Origin: Mnemiopsis leidyi
Taxonomy: Eukaryota; Ctenophora; Tentaculata; Lobata; Bolinopsidae
DNA: 20,713 nucleotides
Assembly (NCBI GenBank): GCA_000226015.1
Contig: JH155322.1
Location: 186,985-207,697, forward strand
Direction: 5' to 3'
Both the position numbers and the translations under genes were made by a program. Shown piece by piece: positions 15,571 through 20,713 of the stretch. Under the pieces are notes generated by a model, which did not search any database, had not been told where the DNA came from, and worked only from the letters and a program-made list of their open reading frames with translations. The stretch's first letter is position 1; each line of letters begins with the position of its first letter.

Positions 15571-17781
15571 CTAACATACAAAGTTGGTGTCAATGACCGA
15601 AGAAAAATGTTCACACATTGCAATAAATTTTTCGTAGAGTTCCATCACTAAAGTATTGAGCTGTTCATCACCAGTGTTGTTTTGAAGATCATGTATTGCC
15701 TTGTTTAACAAGGTAGAATGAATTGTAAGATTAAGAACATTTGAAAATCTTCCATATCTTTGACAACTTTTCTTTGAAACACAGTCGAGATTGATAACAA
15801 AATCTTTACATTGGAAGATAGTCCTGTTAATCTTACTTACATTGTACATGCTATATCTACCATGGCAATCGTAACTCATGAAACCATCCTTTTCCAATTC
15901 TCCATTCTCTATGGCTTTTTCAACAAACTCAATGGCAAATGGATTATTAAAGGCTTTCTGAGATGTTGCTTTGATTTGGATTGAGCACTTGGAGCTGTCA
16001 ATGTCGATTATATGCTTGTCCATGTGGTTACATTTACAGTACTTGATAGCAACTGATCTAGAAGATAGCCATTCATAAGCCCCATTTTCTACTTTTGCAG
16101 TGAATCTTAAATTATTTCCAAGATCCAAGAAATATATGTCTGTAAATTGCTGATAGCAAACTTCTTGAAAATTTTCTTTTGCCAAGCATTTTATGAACAA
16201 TGACTTCAAAGATGGCATAAAATCAAAAGAAAAATGTCCCTGAAAATGTCTCTCCCATTGGTTCAACAAATTGCAAATCTCATATGTTTGTCCCTCTGTG
16301 ATTGGAGAGTAAACTTTATATGAAGAGACACCAAATTTACAATGTACTTGAACACAATCAAGTATTGGCATGTCGACAAATTCAGTCAACCTTTTGAAGT
16401 CAAGCAAAACATCAGATTTATTATACAGTGCAAAGGAGCTTCGAGTTTTAGGATCAAATTTCAAATCCTGATTTGACGCTTGAGATGCTAATATTTTGAT
16501 TTGGTAAAGAAGTTTTTCATCGTCCAAAAAATCAGTAAAATCTGCAGAAAGGCACGGACCTTCTCCATTCACAACTTCTTCAAATATAGCATCCATCATC
16601 ATCTGATCATCTGAAACTTTTATGTAGCATTTATAGTTCCCATAATACATTTTCCGCCAAGCAAATTCTTTTAAAAAACTCATTTTTCCTCTAACTTCAT
16701 GCATGATATAATTGAGTTTTTCCTCTGAAGTACAGCCCACTGTTAAGGTCTGTTCACACTCATTCAATTCAACAAAAATTACATCAGGATGATTGAATAT
16801 AACATCAAGAACAGACTTCCTTGAATCTCTTGACTTCCTGAGAAATTTGGACGACTTGCAAGCGTATGGAATGCAAAATGAGTGGCTGCTGTCATTAAAT
16901 TCTTCCTTGCATAATCTGTGAATTTTCAATGACTCGATGTGTTTGCTAAATAATGAATGAACAGATGCAGCGCAACATTCAAGTTCTTGTTTCGATCTTG
17001 CTCCAATAACAAGTTTGAGGACAAGATCTCCTTCACCACCAACAGTGTCTATGTAGTCTACCCCAGAAAAGCAACGCAGCCTGTTGAACTTTACTAGACA
17101 ATGTCCATAACTGTGCATAAAACTAGATGTAACTAATAACTCTTTGATGTAATTAGTGTCGATATGATGCCTTCTCCAAATGATTTCTCGGTCCAAGAAT
17201 AGCATATTTGTATTCCAATAGTTATTAAAAGCTCTGAGTTCAGGAAACTTACTTGCTTCTATAACATCTGCAGAAATAGACATTTCCTCCGAGATGTATT
17301 TAGGGTCAATAGCAAATAATGAGCAGAATCTTAAAATCTCAAAAATATAGTTAGGAGTAGATCTGAATATTAACTCATCAGAAGATGGTGATTCAAGAAT
17401 GCGAAAACCTGTGTAATGCAGCATCCCATTATAAGAACTCTTCATGAAATTCACTATCCTCACCTTTCCTAAGATCAAAATTATCTCTTCTGCTACACAC
17501 TCCAAGGAATGCTGGGTGAATGCTGTCACACAGACTTTCTTTTCTGGGCTGTCTTTGATTACAATCTTTTGTACACCTTCATAATTCTCCATCCTTCTTA
17601 TGTTGAGGCCTTTATGACCAATAATAAGGCCCACAGCTTCTTCTGGAACAGGAATCTCTCGATTTAGGACTTTTTTCTTTTCTGAAGGTATATCATGGCT
17701 ATTTGAATCTCTCCTCCAATTCGATCCTACTCTGGAGTCTTTTGCCTTGTTGACATTATTGTTCCTCCAATTTGATGCCAT
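15571..17781 (-). CDS. Single-exon KH-domain protein of unknown function
   Basis: Predicted 736-aa protein, ATG at 17781, TAG at 15571-15573, no intron. Residues about 40-106 form one KH domain: REIPVPEEAVGLIIGHKG with the GxxG loop GHKG at 55-58, then IRRMENYEGVQKIVI and a C-terminal helix ending ILILGK. KH domains bind single-stranded RNA or DNA. Before it lies a basic, Asn/Arg-rich tail with two SNWR motifs (residues 3-6 and 20-23). The remaining 630 residues look folded and mixed alpha/beta but match no family I can name; I see no helicase, nuclease or membrane motif. There is no signal peptide, so it is probably cytoplasmic or nuclear. A TATA-like box about 80 bases before the ATG suggests a short 5' UTR. 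The long frame and KH match make it a real gene. The role in RNA binding is inference. Confidence 0.85.
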   Translation of the reverse strand: MASNWRNNNVNKAKDSRVGSNWRRDSNSHDIPSEKKKVLNREIPVPEEAVGLIIGHKGLNIRRMENYEGVQKIVIKDSPEKKVCVTAFTQHSLECVAEEIILILGKVRIVNFMKSSYNGMLHYTGFRILESPSSDELIFRSTPNYIFEILRFCSLFAIDPKYISEEMSISADVIEASKFPELRAFNNYWNTNMLFLDREIIWRRHHIDTNYIKELLVTSSFMHSYGHCLVKFNRLRCFSGVDYIDTVGGEGDLVLKLVIGARSKQELECCAASVHSLFSKHIESLKIHRLCKEEFNDSSHSFCIPYACKSSKFLRKSRDSRKSVLDVIFNHPDVIFVELNECEQTLTVGCTSEEKLNYIMHEVRGKMSFLKEFAWRKMYYGNYKCYIKVSDDQMMMDAIFEEVVNGEGPCLSADFTDFLDDEKLLYQIKILASQASNQDLKFDPKTRSSFALYNKSDVLLDFKRLTEFVDMPILDCVQVHCKFGVSSYKVYSPITEGQTYEICNLLNQWERHFQGHFSFDFMPSLKSLFIKCLAKENFQEVCYQQFTDIYFLDLGNNLRFTAKVENGAYEWLSSRSVAIKYCKCNHMDKHIIDIDSSKCSIQIKATSQKAFNNPFAIEFVEKAIENGELEKDGFMSYDCHGRYSMYNVSKINRTIFQCKDFVINLDCVSKKSCQRYGRFSNVLNLTIHSTLLNKAIHDLQNNTGDEQLNTLVMELYEKFIAMCEHFSSVIDTNFVC

Positions 17782-17857
17782 TTCAAAGCTGTCTGTGAAT
17801 TATGGATTCATACTGAAATTGACAGATGCAATTTGAATTGAAATATAATTTGCAGCA

Positions 17858-17865
17858 CTTATATA
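17858..17865 (-). promoter_or_regulatory. TATA-like box upstream of the KH gene
   Basis: TATATAAG on the minus strand, 77 bases before the ATG at 17781. Transcription would start about 25-30 bases downstream, near 17830, leaving a 5' UTR of about 50 bases. In AT-rich DNA such a match can arise by chance. Confidence 0.45.
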
Positions 17866-20357
17866 GTTTTTTGTCTTTGGCCACTCACTTTGCCTCCCTA
17901 TTTTGACAAGGAGGCCAAGCCTGCCTAGTAGCTAACGTCTCATTGAGCTCCTCTGAGACATAGACTGGACCTGGCTGGGCTGGGGGTTTGCCAGGTTGGT
18001 ACTTTTAAATTGAATGAATGAAACTTCAAATTTTGCAACACATCAATACACAATGTTTTTGAAATAATTTTGATATAAAGGAGGAGCTTCTAAGTGTTGT
18101 GGGATGCCTCGTAGAAGAGGCAAGCTCTTTTATTGGGGCAACCCACTATGGCCAAACTATAAGTATATAGTATTGATAATATTTTTTTAGAAAACAGTCC
18201 AAATAAAAACACCAAACTATGTGATATAGAGGTAATAACTATATGAATGCGAGATGCCCCAAGCTCATTGTATAAATATAATTTCTAGTTGTTAATCTTA
18301 ATATCCCAGAAAAAAGAAAAACCCATTTGCATCAGTGTACTAGACAGAGTTTGGTAATAAAGATTAGTGTTCAGGTTTTGCCTGACCTGTGATGATTTAT
18401 CATCATTATTTTTGTTGGGGGCCTGTTAGTATGAAAGGAGTTATGTCCCATAGAGTCCCAAAGTTAAAGAAGTAAAAATCACTTAGTTTCAATACATTCA
18501 CTTCCTTACAAAGGGGGGGGGGGGTTACCTGTATATGCGCCTTAATAGTAGTAGTAGTAGTATTCGATGAAAGGTTATAACTAAACCTTCTTAATGCCTC
18601 CAACCTGCTTTCAGATTGGAGGTCATATATGCAGGGGCAATTTAGCCAGATCCTCTGGTCGGAAAAGACCTAGTTCCATTCCGCGCGTAAAAATAATGGC
18701 CTTACGGGTAATAAACCCCGGGGCAGCGTGTTAATGAGCAAAGTAAATGCGGCCGACCCCACATTTGACGCTGCGTGGGCTGCATGTCGCGCAGGCAAAA
18801 TTGCGCGTGATGACATGGCAGCCCCCGACGCCTGGCACTGTGGTGGTGCTCCAACAACTGTCACAAAAAAGACCGATCCGCATCGCGGAAGGACAAATGT
18901 TGGTTGAGAGGTACATTTGATGGGGAGGCTAGAGATTAATGGAGGAATAAGATCATGGTTAAGGTTATGGACGTCAAATAGAAAGATACAGACAGAAATT
19001 ATCATAAACATGATCAAATAAAGTGGCGGACGTTTCTTTAAAACATGGAAGACCACAAACCTTTGAGCTCCGTGCCAACGCTCACAAACTAGTTGCGCTT
19101 GGATCAAGGTTGCGCTGGGATCAGCGTTTTTCGCGCGCAATTAACGAGTACAGAGTGTATAGTACAGGTCGATCCCGCACGTGCGTTACTTGCACTTGCA
19201 GTACGTACGGATTATTCCGTGCTTAAAATTATCAAAACTGCACTATCCTATTAGCTATTACTGCTATAGACTGGAATTGGAGCTTTGACAATGCTCAAGC
19301 TTATATTGACTTATTTTTCAGTCAGCTTTAATCGTCAGTAAGCTGGTTACTAATTTTCCTGCGCTGTGTTCGCAGTTTTGCTTGATAACGCTCGCAGATC
19401 TGATATCGACTTCATTTGATCACTTTTTTATTTCAGGGCATTCTCCATGTCCAAAGTCAAGTTACAGATGTATCGGAACAAGGATCTTCAAATTCTGCAA
19501 CTTTGAGACTGCCGCTGTACACACATGTACTTAGAACTGTGGACTGTGCTCGTCAATATTGGACGGCCAAGATCAAAGATAAAAAAGGTTTATAACGACG
19601 ATCTCAAGTCTGCAAGACGAAATGCAATGCTGGCATTTTAAAATCCTATGTATTGCACTCTTTTACTTGTACGTTACTGGGTATAATTTGTGAAACGATT
19701 GTCCTCATTCTTTCGTGGCCAGTTGCCCTTTTACCAGCACACAGAAGCGTTTAGAATATGATTTTAAGCTTGGCAAAAAACAAAAATTCTGCATTTGTTA
19801 ATTGTTAAGTTTTATTTGAACGAAAACTAACTGTTTTAGTCCATTGTCAATATTTTAGACGTGTCAGTTATTTCGGGAAGACTTATTAAGTAAAATACGA
19901 GGTTATTTGCAATCTGTAACGTTTATGCAATAACGTAAATTTGGTCGCGTAACTAGAAGAGCGGTCGAGATTTTTCAGACATCTAATACTCAGCAATTAT
20001 AAGATTTTACTTAGAATTTTTACATCATCTGTCTTCTAATGCTTCCAGCTACTGTAGAAATAATTTAAAGTTTTCTAACAGTCTGTAATAAAACAAAAGG
20101 GTAAAGGGTAACTTTATTTGCAGTACAATCAATCAATATCAATATAAAATGCTTTCCCTGAGCTCCTACTAAAGTTTTTCGATAGATTTGCATTGGGGAC
20201 AGAAAATTTTAGAACCCTTGTGTAATTAAGAGTATTTGAAAATAGCCTGAAAAAGCTTTAGACAACAAGACCTCATTAACAAATTTAAGTTATTTGTCTT
20301 TATCCTGCACCAGAGCTCTACTGCCGGACCATATATGCTGTCACTAGCTAGCTTTCA
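17866..20357. other. Intergenic stretch with no convincing gene
   Basis: About 2.5 kb upstream of the KH gene. It contains a 12-G tract (18513-18524), a short AGT trinucleotide repeat (about 18546-18560), a CpG-rich island (separate entry), an exon-like open segment near 19437-19594 and an 11-bp direct repeat TCACTAGCTAG (20341-20351 and 20355-20365). Reading frames here show no family I recognise. Confidence 0.55.
18670..19220. other. CpG-rich bipartite island
   Basis: Two GC- and CpG-dense blocks, about 18670-18895 and 19025-19215, separated by ordinary AT-rich DNA. They contain runs such as CCGCGCG, GCGGCCGACC and TCGCGCGC that are rare elsewhere in the window. A 156-codon minus-strand frame overlaps it but shows no known domain. 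It could be a promoter island or an inserted element. Confidence 0.5.
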
Positions 20358-20713
20358 CTAGCTAGTAACCTCAATGAACAAATACTCTCAAATGACTATG
20401 TAACTATTGACCCCATCAATTCTTTTGTACAATACCTTTCCACTTCTGTAAGCAGCTCAATCTTCCTTGAGGATACAACTCCACTGGAGATAGTTGAAAT
20501 CATAACAAATCTCAAGAATGGAAAGGCTAGTGACATTCCTATAATCGTTCTGAAGAGACCTGCCAAATTGTTATCAACCATATTAGCCCAATTATACAAT
20601 AACTGTATGCAGTCTGGAATATTCCCTTCAATATTTAAGGTAGGTAAAGTTACCCAATACATAAAAAAGACAACAAAGACGCTCATAGAAAACTACCGCC
20701 TCGTGTCAATACT
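20358..20713 (+). mobile_element. Non-LTR (LINE) reverse transcriptase fragment, runs off the window
   Basis: An uninterrupted plus-strand frame of about 118 codons, bounded upstream by a TAG, encodes the entry part of a LINE reverse transcriptase. Diagnostic pieces are PLEIVEIITNLKNGKASDIP, then a CMQSGIFPSIFKVGKVT segment and KKTTKTLIENYR. The expected YRP..S motif reads YRLVS and the GK.TP segment reads GKVTQ, which suggests decay. The catalytic Y/F-ADD motif, endonuclease and ends are not in the window, so clade and completeness cannot be judged. Confidence 0.8.

Noticed and set aside
18670-19140. 156-codon minus-strand frame as a gene
   Set aside because: Spans the CpG-rich blocks and the AT-rich gap without recognisable domains; the frame can be explained by low stop-codon density in GC-rich DNA.
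20396-20686. 96-codon minus-strand frame
   Set aside because: Antisense to the LINE reverse transcriptase fragment, which has clear family motifs on the plus strand.
1-20713. CRISPR array, bacterial operon or rRNA genes
   Set aside because: No regularly spaced repeats, no bacterial gene organisation and no rRNA-like sequence; spliced animal genes dominate the window.

Overview
This is eukaryotic DNA from an invertebrate animal. It holds spliced genes with GT..AG introns of about 0.1-0.3 kb in an AT-rich background, with transposon relics between them. The host phylum cannot be fixed from the sequence. A non-bilaterian such as a cnidarian fits the style of the BTB gene, but that is only a weak inference.

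Layout from left to right. (1) Positions 366-10413, minus strand: a complete REV3L gene, the catalytic subunit of translesion DNA polymerase zeta. I rebuilt it by eye as seven coding exons with matching phases, giving 2138 codons plus a stop. The last exon is 5.55 kb and carries the disordered middle, the whole polymerase domain and both C-terminal cysteine clusters without an intron. (2) Positions 6954-8633, plus strand: a BTB/POZ protein with an uninterrupted coding region, lying entirely inside REV3L intron 5 and transcribed against its host. (3) Positions 10976-13439, minus strand: a complete six-exon IK (RED) gene, a spliceosome-associated factor, predicted at 508 aa and ending 562 bp before the REV3L start codon. 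(4) Positions 13440-15570: a gene-free stretch with a tRNA-Ser-like relic, a possible mariner terminal repeat and a near-perfect palindrome. A second tRNA-like relic sits in IK intron 1. (5) Positions 15571-17781, minus strand: a single-exon gene for a 736-aa protein with one N-terminal KH RNA-binding domain and a long tail I do not recognise, with a TATA-like box upstream. (6) Positions 17866-20357: no convincing gene; it holds a strongly CpG-rich bipartite island (about 18670-19220), a 12-G tract and an orphan exon-like segment. (7) Positions 20358-20713, plus strand: the start of a non-LTR (LINE) reverse transcriptase domain that runs off the window.

The genes do not form one pathway. REV3L acts in DNA damage tolerance, IK in pre-mRNA splicing, the KH protein probably binds RNA, and the BTB protein is probably an adaptor. 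The most notable points are the antisense nested BTB gene, the 3'-skewed intron distribution in REV3L, IK without its name-giving RED repeats, and the unassigned KH-domain protein.
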